Origin: Clostridiales bacterium UBA6386
Lineage (GTDB): Bacteria; Bacillota; Clostridia; Oscillospirales; Oscillospiraceae
Direction: 5' to 3'
NCBI GenBank assembly: GCA_002437585.1
Contig: DJQM01000054.1
Coordinates: 1 to 57,607 of the forward strand
DNA length: 57,607 nt
Under the pieces are notes generated by a model. The model had not been told where the DNA came from. It made no database searches and saw only the letters and a list, made by a program, of their open reading frames with translations. Position 1 is the stretch's first letter; the number at the start of each line of letters is the position of its first letter. Positions 17,762 to 26,303 of this stretch are shown one piece after another. Position numbers and translations under genes: made by a program.

Positions 17762-17771
17762 GGTAATATGG

Positions 17772-17811
17772 AAAATCCCCTATGTCGTCTTCTGACGACA
17801 TAGGGGATTTT
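17772..17811 (+). terminator. Intrinsic terminator after the lipoprotein gene
   Basis: A perfect 18-bp stem (AAAATCCCCTATGTCGTC, 17772-17789, and its complement) has a TTCT loop and a T-tract (ATTTTT). It ends the giant protein/lipoprotein unit. Confidence 0.9.
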
Positions 17812-17838
17812 TGCATATGAGGAAAAAAGAGACACCTT

Positions 17839-17868
17839 GTAGGGGACGATGCCCTCATCGTCCCCTAC
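17839..17868. repeat. Short palindrome GTAGGGGACGATG-CCCT-CATCGTCCCCTAC
   Basis: A perfect 13-bp stem (arms 17839-17851 and 17856-17868) with a CCCT loop. It shares its arms with the larger palindrome at 7346-7427, so the two copies bracket the giant protein operon. It lies between two convergent genes. Confidence 0.7.
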
Positions 17869-17890
17869 GGATTCTATCGATGGCGTCCCA

Positions 17891-18580
17891 TCACTTTTCC
17901 TCGGCGCTGCGGATATTCCGGACGTGCATATAGACGGTATTCTTATTGATCCCCAGCAGCTCCGCAACCCGGACGATGCTCTCCTTGAAGCTGAAAATGC
18001 CCTGGGCGTACAGCCGCTCCACAATGACCTTGTTCTTGCAGGCGGTGGGAATGGACTTGTCCCGATGTACCTCCGTGGAGACCCGCTCCACCATGTCCGC
18101 AATCAGAGACTGGGAACTGGTGGCGAAATTCTCCATCGGCGCGGGAGCCGCAGGAACCAGCAGGGACGGCGTTTCCGGCAGCAGACTGGCCAGCACCTCG
18201 GAGAGGGGAGTGTCCAGGTACAGATTCATGCACAGCAGGCCGATGATCCGCTGATTTTCCCCCCGAATGGGGATGGTGGTCGACTTCAGATGGGTGCCGT
18301 CCTTCTTGGTAGTGAAATAATTCTTGGCCGCCACATAGGAGCGGGAGGCCCGGATCTCCGAGAGCATCTGCAAGGCCAGATCGGTGATGGGGGAGCCCAC
18401 CACCCGGCCGGTGTGGTGGCCGTTGCAGATGGCGATGACGGAGCTGGAAAGGCTCGCCAGACTGTGCAGCACGATTTCATAGTGGGAACCCAGGTAAGCG
18501 GAAAGTCCGGGCACCATGGCGGCATAGGAGTCCAGAATCGCCCTGTCTACGGGGGTCAGCGTAATTTCAATATTGTCCAT
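17891..18580 (-). CDS. YheO/DauR-like PAS transcriptional regulator
   Basis: 229 residues from ATG 18580. An N-terminal YheO-type PAS domain (LGSHYEIVLHSLASLSSSV near 28-48, then GSPITDLALQML) is followed by a C-terminal HTH (VAELLGINKNTVYMHVRN). This family includes DauR, which controls D-arginine catabolism genes; ligands are thought to be small metabolites. The frame continues upstream to ATG 18700, but the promoter found at 18706-18734 would start transcription at about that ATG. Hence the internal start giving MDNIEITLTPVD is preferred, although its ribosome binding site is weak. It diverges from ridA and is the natural candidate to control the ridA/peptide operon. Confidence 0.85.
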   Translation of the reverse strand: MDNIEITLTPVDRAILDSYAAMVPGLSAYLGSHYEIVLHSLASLSSSVIAICNGHHTGRVVGSPITDLALQMLSEIRASRSYVAAKNYFTTKKDGTHLKSTTIPIRGENQRIIGLLCMNLYLDTPLSEVLASLLPETPSLLVPAAPAPMENFATSSQSLIADMVERVSTEVHRDKSIPTACKNKVIVERLYAQGIFSFKESIVRVAELLGINKNTVYMHVRNIRSAEEK

Positions 18581-18705
18581 AAACAGCTTCACGGCGCAGA
18601 CCGCGAATGCCTCCTCTTTGCAGGTTTGACCCCGGCATCCTTCATCCGCAGGAAGAAAAAGTGGAGAAGGAGCCAGGAGTATGCATATTTCCAAAACCAT
18701 ATGCT

Positions 18706-18734
18706 ATTGTAACGAGAATTGGATAAAAAAACAA
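18706..18734 (-). promoter_or_regulatory. Promoter of the YheO-like regulator
   Basis: Minus strand TTGTTT - 17 nt - TACAAT in the AT-rich divergent region. The predicted start near 18699 argues against translation from ATG 18700. Confidence 0.55.
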
Positions 18735-18792
18735 GTTGTGAAACCATACAAAAATTTTTTCACAGTAAACAAAATTTTAGCCACTAAAATTA

Positions 18793-18821
18793 TTGACAGT
18801 TCATAGGGGAGCGTATATAAT
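18793..18821 (+). promoter_or_regulatory. Consensus sigma-A promoter of ridA
   Basis: TTGACA - 17 nt - TATAAT, both hexamers perfect, about 80 bp upstream of ridA. The gap to the divergent regulator promoter is about 60 bp, enough for shared operator sites. Confidence 0.9.
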
Positions 18822-18901
18822 GAAGACACTTCCGAAAGACAATTGCCCACCACAGGTAAACAGCTTCGGAAAATGAGACAATCTGATTTGGAGGAAAATC
18901 C

Positions 18902-19273
18902 ATGAAAATCATTCATACACCCAACGCGCCCGCCGCCATCGGCCCTTATTCCCAGGCGGTTGTGTCCAACGGAACCCTGTATGTCAGCGGCCAGATCCCC
19001 GTGGATCCGGCCACCGGTGCCTTCGCCGGCGATACCATTGCACAGCAGGCGGAGCAAAGCTGCAAAAATGTGGGTGCCATCCTGGCCGCCGCCGGTGCGG
19101 ACTTCGACAAGGTAGTCAAGACCAGCTGCTTCCTGGCGGACATGGCGGACTTCGCCGTGTTCAACGAGGTTTACGCCAGGTATTTCGTTTCCAAGCCCGC
19201 CCGGGCCTGCGTGGCAGTGAAGACCCTGCCAAAGGGGGCTCTGTGCGAGATCGAGGCCGTCGCCGAGGTTTGA
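18902..19273 (+). CDS. ridA: RidA family enamine/imine deaminase
   Basis: A small cytoplasmic trimer-forming protein of 123 residues, full length for the family. It hydrolyses reactive enamine/imine intermediates released by PLP enzymes such as threonine/serine dehydratases. The signature is clear: IGPYSQAVVSNGTLYVSGQIP at the N-terminus and PARACVAVKTLPKGALCEIEAVA at the C-terminus, including the substrate-binding Arg in PARACV. GGAGG lies 7 nt upstream of the ATG, and the promoter is perfect. It is the first gene of a run with a peptide transporter, peptidases and two PLP enzymes, so its substrates probably come from their products. Confidence 0.95.
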   Translation: MKIIHTPNAPAAIGPYSQAVVSNGTLYVSGQIPVDPATGAFAGDTIAQQAEQSCKNVGAILAAAGADFDKVVKTSCFLADMADFAVFNEVYARYFVSKPARACVAVKTLPKGALCEIEAVAEV

Positions 19274-19490
19274 TTTTGGGCAATCCCACATGATTGCGTC
19301 TGCGGCCTTCACCGGATCTTTTTCCCCAAGGGTGCGGTTTGAAAAACTTGAAATACACAAAGTATTCCTGCGCTTTTCAAATCTTCCCTTGAAGAAAAAT
19401 CTCTCGCTGAATGCACTTGCCGAATCCTGCGGGAATGCCCTGAATGGGTGCGTGCATTTGCTGTATGACACAGCGGCGCACCGAACAGGA

Positions 19491-19515
19491 ATAAACCGGC
19501 TGACCTCCGGTTTAT
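19491..19515 (+). promoter_or_regulatory. Stem-loop just upstream of the binding-protein gene
   Basis: A perfect 9-bp stem (ATAAACCGG / CCGGTTTAT) with a 7-nt loop, 30 nt before the SBP start and 15-20 nt before its GAGGAG site. There is no T-run, so it may be an mRNA-stabilising or translation-control structure. I see no clear promoter in the 272-bp gap after ridA, so read-through from the ridA promoter is likely. Confidence 0.45.
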
Positions 19516-19545
19516 CAATAAAAAATACGAGAGGAGTCAATAGTT

Positions 19546-21165
19546 ATGAAGAGAATGCTTGCCATTGCGCTGGCCGCGCTGCTGGTGTTCGGCCTGACCG
19601 CCTGCGGCGGCACCATTGAAAAGGCCGAAACCCCTGCTGCTTCCGCCGCCACCGGTGCTGCCGGAGAAACCGTCCAACCCAAGCAGGTGGTCGTGGGCGT
19701 GAGCATGGCTGCCACCACCATGGATCCTGCCCATGAGTACGAGGCGGATGCCGAGATGATGCTGCACAGCGTCTATCCCACCCTGGTCACCAGCGATTAC
19801 GCCGATGAGTCCAGGATCCTGCCCTGCGTGGCATCCGACTGGACCATCTCCGACGACGGCCTGACCTACACCTTCACCCTGAATCAGGGTATCAGGTTCA
19901 CCACCGGCAAGGAGCTGAAGGCTTCGGATGTCGCCTTCTCTCTGAATCGTCTGAAGGGTGCTGCCGGAAACCCCTCCTTCCTGATGGAAACCGTGGAGAG
20001 CGTAGAGGCCACTGGCGACTATGAGGTGGTCATCACCCTGTCCGAGCCCAATCCCGCTCTGCTGAACATCCTGACCCGTGCTTCCTCCGGCGTGTATGAC
20101 GCCGAGGCCGCCCAGGCCAACGGTGCTACCTGCGGCACCGACGATGCCGGTCAGGCCTATTTCGACAGCACTTCCATCGGCTGCGGCTCCTACAAGATTT
20201 CTTCCTTCAACAGCGGCTCCGAGCTGGTGCTGGTGAAGAACCCGGATTCCTACTTCACCGCCGGAAACGTGGATACCTATATTATCCGCAACATTGCCGA
20301 CGCGGCCACCCAGCAGATGGAGCTGGAGGGCGGCGACCTGGACTTTGCCCTGGATCTGACCGCTGACCAGACCGCTCTGCTGGAGGGCAACGAGAACATC
20401 AGGCTGGTGAGCTTTGACACCATGGATATTTTCTTCCTGGGTCTGAACGCCAGCGAGGAATACGGCAAGGAGCTGGCCAATCCCACCGTCCGTGAGGCCA
20501 TCCGCTACGCCATTGACTATCCAGGCCTGTGCGCGCTGGCCGGCAACGGTGCCAAGACCCCTGCGGGTATCATCCCCAAGGGCTTCCTGGGCTACGCCGG
20601 GGAAACCACCATTACCCGGGATGTGGACAAGGCCAAGCAGCTGCTGACCGATGCGGGCTATCCCGACGGCATCAGCTTTACCATGGGCGTCATTCCTGAC
20701 ATGGCTCCCGACGGTGTTTCCTTCATGACCCTGGCTCAGAAGGTTCAGGCGGATCTGGCCGAGGCCGGTATCACCGTGAACATCGAGCCTCAGGAGGTTG
20801 CCGTCTATCTGGAGGGCTACCGGGACGGTACCCAGCAGGCCGTCATGTGCCAGTGGGGGCCGGACTACAACGATTCCAATAACCAGCTGGCCTTCCTGCC
20901 CGGCAACACCGTAGGCCTGCGCCTGGGCTGGACTGCCGACATGGATCCGGAGCTGGCCGATCTGGCCGCTCAGGCTGCTGTGGAAACCGATAACGACAAG
21001 CGTGCCGAGCTGTTTGAGGAAATTCAGAAGCAGATGGATCAGAAGAATGCCCCTGCCGTGGTGCTGCTTCAGGCCGGTAAGACCTGGGCGGTGAGCAGCC
21101 GCCTGACGAACCTGACCGTCAGCCCTGCCTTCGGCTTTGACTTCGTCAGCCTGGATGTCCAGTAA
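19546..21165 (+). CDS. Peptide ABC transporter substrate-binding lipoprotein (family 5)
   Basis: 539 residues. The lipoprotein signal ends at LTAC (Cys near 20). The mature part is an SBP_bac_5 domain, with the family segment G-L-T-Y-T-F-T-L-N-Q-G-I-R-F near the N-terminus and NPTVREAIRYAIDYPGLC in the middle. It is the extracytoplasmic receptor delivering peptides or similar ligands to the permeases encoded next. The start has GAGGAG 9-10 nt upstream. A branched stem-loop with a T-run follows the stop, which would keep this gene more highly expressed than the membrane subunits. The ligand is not predictable from sequence; the gene context suggests proline-containing or modified peptides. Confidence 0.92.
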   Translation: MKRMLAIALAALLVFGLTACGGTIEKAETPAASAATGAAGETVQPKQVVVGVSMAATTMDPAHEYEADAEMMLHSVYPTLVTSDYADESRILPCVASDWTISDDGLTYTFTLNQGIRFTTGKELKASDVAFSLNRLKGAAGNPSFLMETVESVEATGDYEVVITLSEPNPALLNILTRASSGVYDAEAAQANGATCGTDDAGQAYFDSTSIGCGSYKISSFNSGSELVLVKNPDSYFTAGNVDTYIIRNIADAATQQMELEGGDLDFALDLTADQTALLEGNENIRLVSFDTMDIFFLGLNASEEYGKELANPTVREAIRYAIDYPGLCALAGNGAKTPAGIIPKGFLGYAGETTITRDVDKAKQLLTDAGYPDGISFTMGVIPDMAPDGVSFMTLAQKVQADLAEAGITVNIEPQEVAVYLEGYRDGTQQAVMCQWGPDYNDSNNQLAFLPGNTVGLRLGWTADMDPELADLAAQAAVETDNDKRAELFEEIQKQMDQKNAPAVVLLQAGKTWAVSSRLTNLTVSPAFGFDFVSLDVQ

Positions 21166-21178
21166 TCCCTAAACCAAC

Positions 21179-21235
21179 GGGCAGCAGACCTTTCCACAGC
21201 AAAGATGCTGCATGGAGGGTTTGCTGCCCCCTTTT
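21179..21235 (+). terminator. Intra-operon terminator/attenuator after the SBP gene
   Basis: The outer stem GGGCAGCAGACC (21179-21190) pairs with 21218-21229 with one G-U. An inner stem CAGCA-AAGA-TGCTG (21197-21210) sits inside, and CCCTTTTAT follows. It probably gives partial termination before the permease genes. Confidence 0.75.
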
Positions 21236-21297
21236 ATAAGAGAAAACTCTGATTCAGAGCTTCCGCCACGCCACGATACTTTTATGAGGTCCTGAAC

Positions 21298-22314
21298 ATG
21301 AATATGGTGAAATACATCCTGAGAAGAATACTGCTTATGGTCATCGTGCTGGCGGGCGTTTCCGTCATTACCTTCGGCATTGCCCATAACATCCCCGGTG
21401 ACCCGCTGGCGGCCAACCTGGGGCAGACGGCCATGAGCGACCCCAAAATCGTCGCCGCCTACACGGAAAAATGGGGACTGGATAAGCCGGTTGCGGTTCA
21501 GTACTTCAATTACGTCAAGAATTTCCTGTCCGGCGACTGGGGTACCTCCATCCGCACCAAGCGTCCGGTGCTGGAGGATCTGGCGGAGGCCATTCCCGCT
21601 ACCTTTGAAATGGCGACGCTCGCTACCATTTTTTCCATTGTCTTCGGTCTGCTCTTCGGCATTTTGTCCGCGGCCAAGCACAATAAGCTGCCCGATCACG
21701 TCCTGCGGTTTCTGTCCTTAGTCGGCATTTCCATCCCGGCCTTCTGGCTGTCTATCTTAATGATTTACGTCTTCTATCTGAAGCTGCACTGGGTGCCCGG
21801 CTCCGGCCGGTTCAGCTCCCAGTGGCTGGGGGCCAAGTTCCCCACGGGCTTTCTCATCTGGGACGCCATCACCTGCGGGGAGCCGGAGCTACTAAAGGAC
21901 GCGCTGAGCCATCTGCTCATGCCGTCGCTGGTGCTGGGCGCGTCCACCATGGGCATTCTGACGAGAACCGTCCGCTCCAGCACCCTGGAGGCCATGCAGA
22001 TGGACTATCTGCGCACCGCCCGAGCCAAGGGTCTGAGCCAGGGTCGGATCCTGTGGAAGCATGTGACGAAGAACGCCCTGATCCCTTCCGTGACCATGTT
22101 CGGCCTGTGCTACGGCTCCTTGCTTGGCGGCACGGTGCTGGTGGAGACCCTGTTCTCCTATCCGGGCATTGGCCTGTACGCCTATAAGGCGGCTTCCACC
22201 CTGGATTATCCCGCGATTATGGGAACCACGATCCTGATTGCGGCCATCAATGTGTTTATGAACTTTATCGTGGATATTATCTATGCCTTTATCGATCCTC
22301 GGATCCGGTACTGA
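21298..22314 (+). CDS. Peptide ABC transporter permease (DppB-like)
   Basis: 338 residues, integral membrane. An N-terminal transmembrane helix (YILRRILLMVIVLAGVSVITF) is followed by the DppB/OppB motif IPGDPLAANLG, a periplasmic-side loop, and five further helices. The cytoplasmic EAA loop (YLRTARAKGLSQGRILWKHV) near residues 237-256 contacts the ATPases. The C-terminus IDPRIRY is typical of the family. It forms the translocation pore with the next gene product. ATG at 21298 is used; ATG at 21304 is also possible, both after GAGG. Confidence 0.93.
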   Translation: MNMVKYILRRILLMVIVLAGVSVITFGIAHNIPGDPLAANLGQTAMSDPKIVAAYTEKWGLDKPVAVQYFNYVKNFLSGDWGTSIRTKRPVLEDLAEAIPATFEMATLATIFSIVFGLLFGILSAAKHNKLPDHVLRFLSLVGISIPAFWLSILMIYVFYLKLHWVPGSGRFSSQWLGAKFPTGFLIWDAITCGEPELLKDALSHLLMPSLVLGASTMGILTRTVRSSTLEAMQMDYLRTARAKGLSQGRILWKHVTKNALIPSVTMFGLCYGSLLGGTVLVETLFSYPGIGLYAYKAASTLDYPAIMGTTILIAAINVFMNFIVDIIYAFIDPRIRY

Positions 22315-22332
22315 AGAAAGGGGAGCGGATGT

Positions 22333-23166
22333 ATGAATCAAGTCAAGAAATTGATCCGGAAAAATCCCCTTGCCTTTCTGGGCATCCTGATCTGGATCGT
22401 TTTCATTGTTTTTGCAATTTTCGCGCCGGTGATTGCTACCTGTGACCCCTTGACCCAGGATCTGACCAGCCGGAACATGGCTCCCTCGGCGGCCCACATC
22501 TTCGGTACGGACAGCCTGGGTCGGGATATCTTCTCCCGGGTGGTCTACGGTGCCCGGATTTCGGTGCCTTCGGGCATTCTGGTGGTCATCATCGCCTGCT
22601 TCTTCGGCACCGTCTACGGCGCGGCGGCGGGCTTCTTCGGCAAGGCGGCGGACGAGGTGCTCATGCGCTTTGCCGACATGGTTATGTCCTTTCCGGGCAT
22701 TCTGCTTGCCATGGCTCTGGCCTCCATCATGGGCAAGAGCATGATGAACGCGGTTCTCGCCATCGCCCTGGTGTCCTGGCCCAAGTACGCCAGAATGATG
22801 CGAAGCATGGTGCTGGTGGTTCGGGAATCGGAGTATGTCACCAGTGAGCGTGCCATCGGCCAGAGCCGACTGAATATTCTGCTGACCACCGTAATCCCCA
22901 ACTGTCTGTCGTCCCAGCTGGTGCTGGCCTCCACGGATGTGGGCACCGCCATCCTGACCTTCGCCGGACTGAGCTTTCTGGGCATGGGCGTGATCCCGCC
23001 CACCCCGGAGTGGGGCTATATGGTTTCCGACGGCGTTGGTATTCTGAAATACTGGTGGATCAGCTTTTTCCCCGGACTTTCCATTTTCCTGGTTTCCATC
23101 GCCGCCAATTTCATCGGCGATGCCATCCGGGATATCCTGGATCCCAGAATGAGAACTCAGAGCTAA
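22333..23166 (+). CDS. Peptide ABC transporter permease (DppC-like)
   Basis: 277 residues, the second permease. An N-terminal helix (LAFLGILIWIVFIVFAIFAPV) is followed by the DppC signature HIFGTDSLGRDIFSRVVYGAR, then an inner-membrane domain with the EAA loop YVTSERAIGQSRLNILL. The C-terminus ILDPRMRTQS is family-like. GGGGAGCGG lies upstream of the ATG, 19 bp after the DppB-like stop, so the two are co-translated. Confidence 0.93.
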   Translation: MNQVKKLIRKNPLAFLGILIWIVFIVFAIFAPVIATCDPLTQDLTSRNMAPSAAHIFGTDSLGRDIFSRVVYGARISVPSGILVVIIACFFGTVYGAAAGFFGKAADEVLMRFADMVMSFPGILLAMALASIMGKSMMNAVLAIALVSWPKYARMMRSMVLVVRESEYVTSERAIGQSRLNILLTTVIPNCLSSQLVLASTDVGTAILTFAGLSFLGMGVIPPTPEWGYMVSDGVGILKYWWISFFPGLSIFLVSIAANFIGDAIRDILDPRMRTQS

Positions 23167-23179
23167 GGAGGAAATAATT

Positions 23180-24316
23180 ATGGATTACCAAAGAAGAATT
23201 GCCGCTCTGCGAGCCGGAATGGCTCAGCGGGGTCTGGCTGCCTATCTGGTTCCTGCGGACGCCAGCATGGAATATCTGTCCGGAGTCAAGCGGGTGTACC
23301 GGAACTATACCCATATGCGCCAGAACTGTCTGGAGCTGGCGGGTCTGGTCATTACGCCTGAGCAGGTGCTGTATTTCATCCCCCGGCTCACCGGTATGGG
23401 CACTCTGCCCTTCCTGGAGGGCACCGCGGTGACCAAGGCCGTCTCCATTCCCGATCCCGACCTGACCGGTGAAACCTGGCTGCGGGAGCTGAAGACACTG
23501 GGTCTTTCCGGCAAGCACATCGGCGTGAACCGGGACATCCGTGCCCAGGCGGTGCTGATGCTCCAGAATGTGCTGGAGGCCAAGGTCACGGACGAGTCCG
23601 ATCTGGTGGATTCCCTGCGGGCTATCAAGGACGAAGAGGAAATCGCCCTCATGCGCAAGAATGCGGAAATTGCCGACCAGGTGTATCACGAGATTATGCC
23701 CATGATCCGCCCCGGCGAACGGGTGCGCAGCATCGAGCGGGAGATCGAGCGGCTCTTTGAGACCCACGGCTGCTCCTGCCCCTCCTTCCCGGGGGAGTGC
23801 ATCGTCCTGGGTCCCAATTCCGGCCCTATCTTCGGCATGAACTACGATAAAATCGAGAAGGGCTACACCGTGGCCTTTGACTTTGGCGGCATGTATCAGG
23901 GCTACTGCTCCGACTTTGGCCGGACGGTATTCGTGGGCGAGCCGGACAGGGAGCTGGTGCGCTATCACGAGCTGGTGATGAAGGCGCAGCTTGACGCCAT
24001 GGAGGCGTTGAAGAGCGGTGAATGCACCGGTCAGATGCTCAACGATATCGCCCATGGGGTCATGGATCAGGCCGGAATCGGCGCTCACTTCATCCATCGG
24101 CTGGGTCACTGCATCGGCAAGGATGTCCACGAGCGGCCTTTCCTTGCTCCGGGCGAGCATACCGTCCTGAAGCCCGGCATGACCTTCACCGTAGAGCCAA
24201 GCATTGTGGTTGTCAGGCGGTGCTGCATCCGGGTGGAGGACGTAGTCCTGCGGACGGAAACGGGCTATGAGTGCCTGAACAGGATCACCAAGGATATTGT
24301 GGTCGTGGAAGCGTAA
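23180..24316 (+). CDS. M24 family Xaa-Pro peptidase (PepQ/PepP-like), first copy
   Basis: A cytoplasmic dinuclear metallopeptidase of 378 residues, pita-bread fold. The five metal ligands are visible in order: two Asp in FDFGGMYQGYCSDFGRT, His in GHCIGKDVHERP, Glu in FTVEPSI and Glu in IRVEDVV. The N-terminal creatinase domain (about 1-130) ends at LRAIKDEEEIALMRKNAEI. Enzymes of this type cut the bond before proline in dipeptides or at peptide N-termini. AAGGAGG precedes the start, 13 bp after the permease stop. The gene is embedded between transporter permease and ATPase genes, strong evidence that the imported ligand is its substrate. Confidence 0.9.
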   Translation: MDYQRRIAALRAGMAQRGLAAYLVPADASMEYLSGVKRVYRNYTHMRQNCLELAGLVITPEQVLYFIPRLTGMGTLPFLEGTAVTKAVSIPDPDLTGETWLRELKTLGLSGKHIGVNRDIRAQAVLMLQNVLEAKVTDESDLVDSLRAIKDEEEIALMRKNAEIADQVYHEIMPMIRPGERVRSIEREIERLFETHGCSCPSFPGECIVLGPNSGPIFGMNYDKIEKGYTVAFDFGGMYQGYCSDFGRTVFVGEPDRELVRYHELVMKAQLDAMEALKSGECTGQMLNDIAHGVMDQAGIGAHFIHRLGHCIGKDVHERPFLAPGEHTVLKPGMTFTVEPSIVVVRRCCIRVEDVVLRTETGYECLNRITKDIVVVEA

Positions 24317-24330
24317 CGGGGGGAAACACC

Positions 24331-25311
24331 ATGGGGGAAACATTATTGGAGGTAAAGGAGCTGAAAACCAGCTTCTTTACCGAGCGGGGCGTGGCTCCCG
24401 CGGTGGACGGCATCAGCTTTACTGTGCGCAAGGGTCGGGTGCTGGGCATCGTCGGCGAGTCCGGCTCCGGCAAAAGCGTCACCTCCCTGTCCATCATGGG
24501 GCTTTTGCAGGAGCCTGCGGGCAGAATTATGGGAGGCCAGATCCTCTTTAAGGGACAGGACTTGACCAAGCTCACCGACAGGCAGATGCAGAAAATCCGG
24601 GGCAGCCAGATTTCCATGATTTTCCAGGAGCCCATGACCGCCCTGAATCCGGTGTACACCGTAGGCGACCAGGTCGCGGAAATTTATATCGTTCAGCAGA
24701 AGCTGAAAAAGAAGGAGGCCTGGAAAAAAGCCACGGAAATGATGCGCCTGGTGGGCATTCCCAGCCCGGAGGAGCGGATGAAGGTCTATCCCCATCAGAT
24801 GTCCGGCGGCATGCGCCAGCGGGTGGTCATCGCCATGGCTCTGGCCTGCCGTCCTGACCTGATTATCGCCGATGAGCCTACCACGGCTCTGGACGTGACC
24901 ATTCAGGCTCAGATTCTCCGGCTGATGAAAAACCTGCAGCAGGAAACCGGCGCCTCCATCATGCTCATTACCCATGACCTGGGGGTCATCCGCCAGATGT
25001 CCGACGACGTGATTGTCATGTACTGCGGCCAGATCGTGGAAAGCGGCACCGTGGGGCAGATTTTCTCGAATATGAGCCATCCCTACACCATGGGGCTGCT
25101 GGCGTCCATCCCCACACTGAAGGACGACGGGGGACGGCTGAAGGCCATTGAGGGCATGGTGCCCTCCCTGTATGACCTGCCCACGGGCTGCCGGTTCCAT
25201 CCCCGGTGCCCCTATGCAACCGACGAGTGCCGGAAAAACTGCCCCCAGCTCCGGGAAGTGGAGCCGGGGCATTACACCCGGTGCTTCCGGGACAGCTTCG
25301 GAAAGGAGTAA
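24331..25311 (+). CDS. Peptide ABC transporter ATP-binding protein (DppD-like)
   Basis: 326 residues, a cytoplasmic ATPase energising peptide import. Walker A GESGSGKSVTS (near residue 43), Q-loop IFQEPMTALNP, signature MSGGMRQR, Walker B LIIADEPTTALDVTIQAQ and switch His ITHDLG are all present. The C-terminal oligopeptide/dipeptide cassette extension has the Cys cluster RFHPRCPYATDECRKNCP, which in relatives holds an iron-sulphur cluster. ATG at 24331 (CGGGGGGAAACACC before it) is preferred to an in-frame start at 24271, which would overlap the peptidase gene. Confidence 0.93.
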   Translation: MGETLLEVKELKTSFFTERGVAPAVDGISFTVRKGRVLGIVGESGSGKSVTSLSIMGLLQEPAGRIMGGQILFKGQDLTKLTDRQMQKIRGSQISMIFQEPMTALNPVYTVGDQVAEIYIVQQKLKKKEAWKKATEMMRLVGIPSPEERMKVYPHQMSGGMRQRVVIAMALACRPDLIIADEPTTALDVTIQAQILRLMKNLQQETGASIMLITHDLGVIRQMSDDVIVMYCGQIVESGTVGQIFSNMSHPYTMGLLASIPTLKDDGGRLKAIEGMVPSLYDLPTGCRFHPRCPYATDECRKNCPQLREVEPGHYTRCFRDSFGKE

Positions 25312-25316
25312 GCCCT

Positions 25317-26282
25317 ATGGAGAAAAAAGTACTGGTTTCCGTCAAGGATGTCCGGGAGGAATTCCCGGTCAGCACCGGCTTTGCCAAAAAGGGCGTTGTG
25401 AAGGCACTGGACGGCATTTCCTTTGACATCTATCAGGGGGAGACCGTAGGCCTGGTGGGCGAGTCCGGCTGCGGCAAATCCACTTTGGGTCGGGTGATTC
25501 TGAATCTGATTCCCGCCACCTCCGGCACCGTCACCTTTGACGGCCACGACATCACCGGCCTGTCCGACAGCCGGATGCGGCCTTACCGGAAGGACATGCA
25601 GATCATTTTTCAGGATCCCTACGGCTGCCTGAACCCCAGGCAGAAGGTTTACGACATCATCGCCGCCCCTCTGCGTTTGCAGGGCGTGAAGGATAAAAAG
25701 GAGCTGGACGAGCGGGTCTTCGGGCTTATGGAGAAGGTGGGTCTGCGCCGGGATTATTACGACCGGTTCCCCCATGAGTTTTCCGGCGGCCAGCGGCAGC
25801 GCATCGGTATTGCCCGAGCCATCGCCACCCATCCTAAGTTCATTGTCTGTGACGAGCCGGTATCCGCCCTGGACGTGTCCGTTCAGGCTCAGGTTGTGAA
25901 CCTGATCCAGGACTTGCAGGCGGAGTTCCAGCTGACCTATCTGTTCATCTCCCACGACCTGAGAGTGGTCAAGCACCTGTGCGACCGGGTGCTGGTCATG
26001 TATCTGGGCGTGGTAGTGGAAATGGGCACCAAGGCTCAGATCTACGACCATCCGGCTCACCCCTACACCGGGGCACTGCTGTCCGCGGTGCCGGAGGTGA
26101 CGGAGGCGGGTATGCCGGACAAGCCCATTCTGGAGGGCGAGATTCCCAGCCCCCTGAATGTGCCTGCAGGCTGTCGGTTCCACACCCGCTGCCCTTATGC
26201 CACGGAAAAATGCGCCCAGGAGGTGCCCCCGCTGCGAGACCTGGGGGACGGCCATAAGTGCGCCTGCTTTTATGACTTCTAA
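25317..26282 (+). CDS. Peptide ABC transporter ATP-binding protein (DppF-like)
   Basis: 321 residues, partner ATPase. Walker A GESGCGKSTLG, Q-loop IFQDPYGCLNP, signature FSGGQRQR, Walker B FIVCDEPVSALDVSVQAQ, switch ISHDLRV. The C-terminal cassette has RFHTRCPYATEKCAQEVP. The start is ATG 25317 with AAAGGAG 7-8 nt upstream, overlapping the end of the previous gene; upstream in-frame starts would lie inside dppD. It completes a five-subunit importer (SBP, B, C, D, F). Confidence 0.93.
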   Translation: MEKKVLVSVKDVREEFPVSTGFAKKGVVKALDGISFDIYQGETVGLVGESGCGKSTLGRVILNLIPATSGTVTFDGHDITGLSDSRMRPYRKDMQIIFQDPYGCLNPRQKVYDIIAAPLRLQGVKDKKELDERVFGLMEKVGLRRDYYDRFPHEFSGGQRQRIGIARAIATHPKFIVCDEPVSALDVSVQAQVVNLIQDLQAEFQLTYLFISHDLRVVKHLCDRVLVMYLGVVVEMGTKAQIYDHPAHPYTGALLSAVPEVTEAGMPDKPILEGEIPSPLNVPAGCRFHTRCPYATEKCAQEVPPLRDLGDGHKCACFYDF

Positions 26283-26303
26283 CCGTCGGACAGGAGGTAA
26301 ATC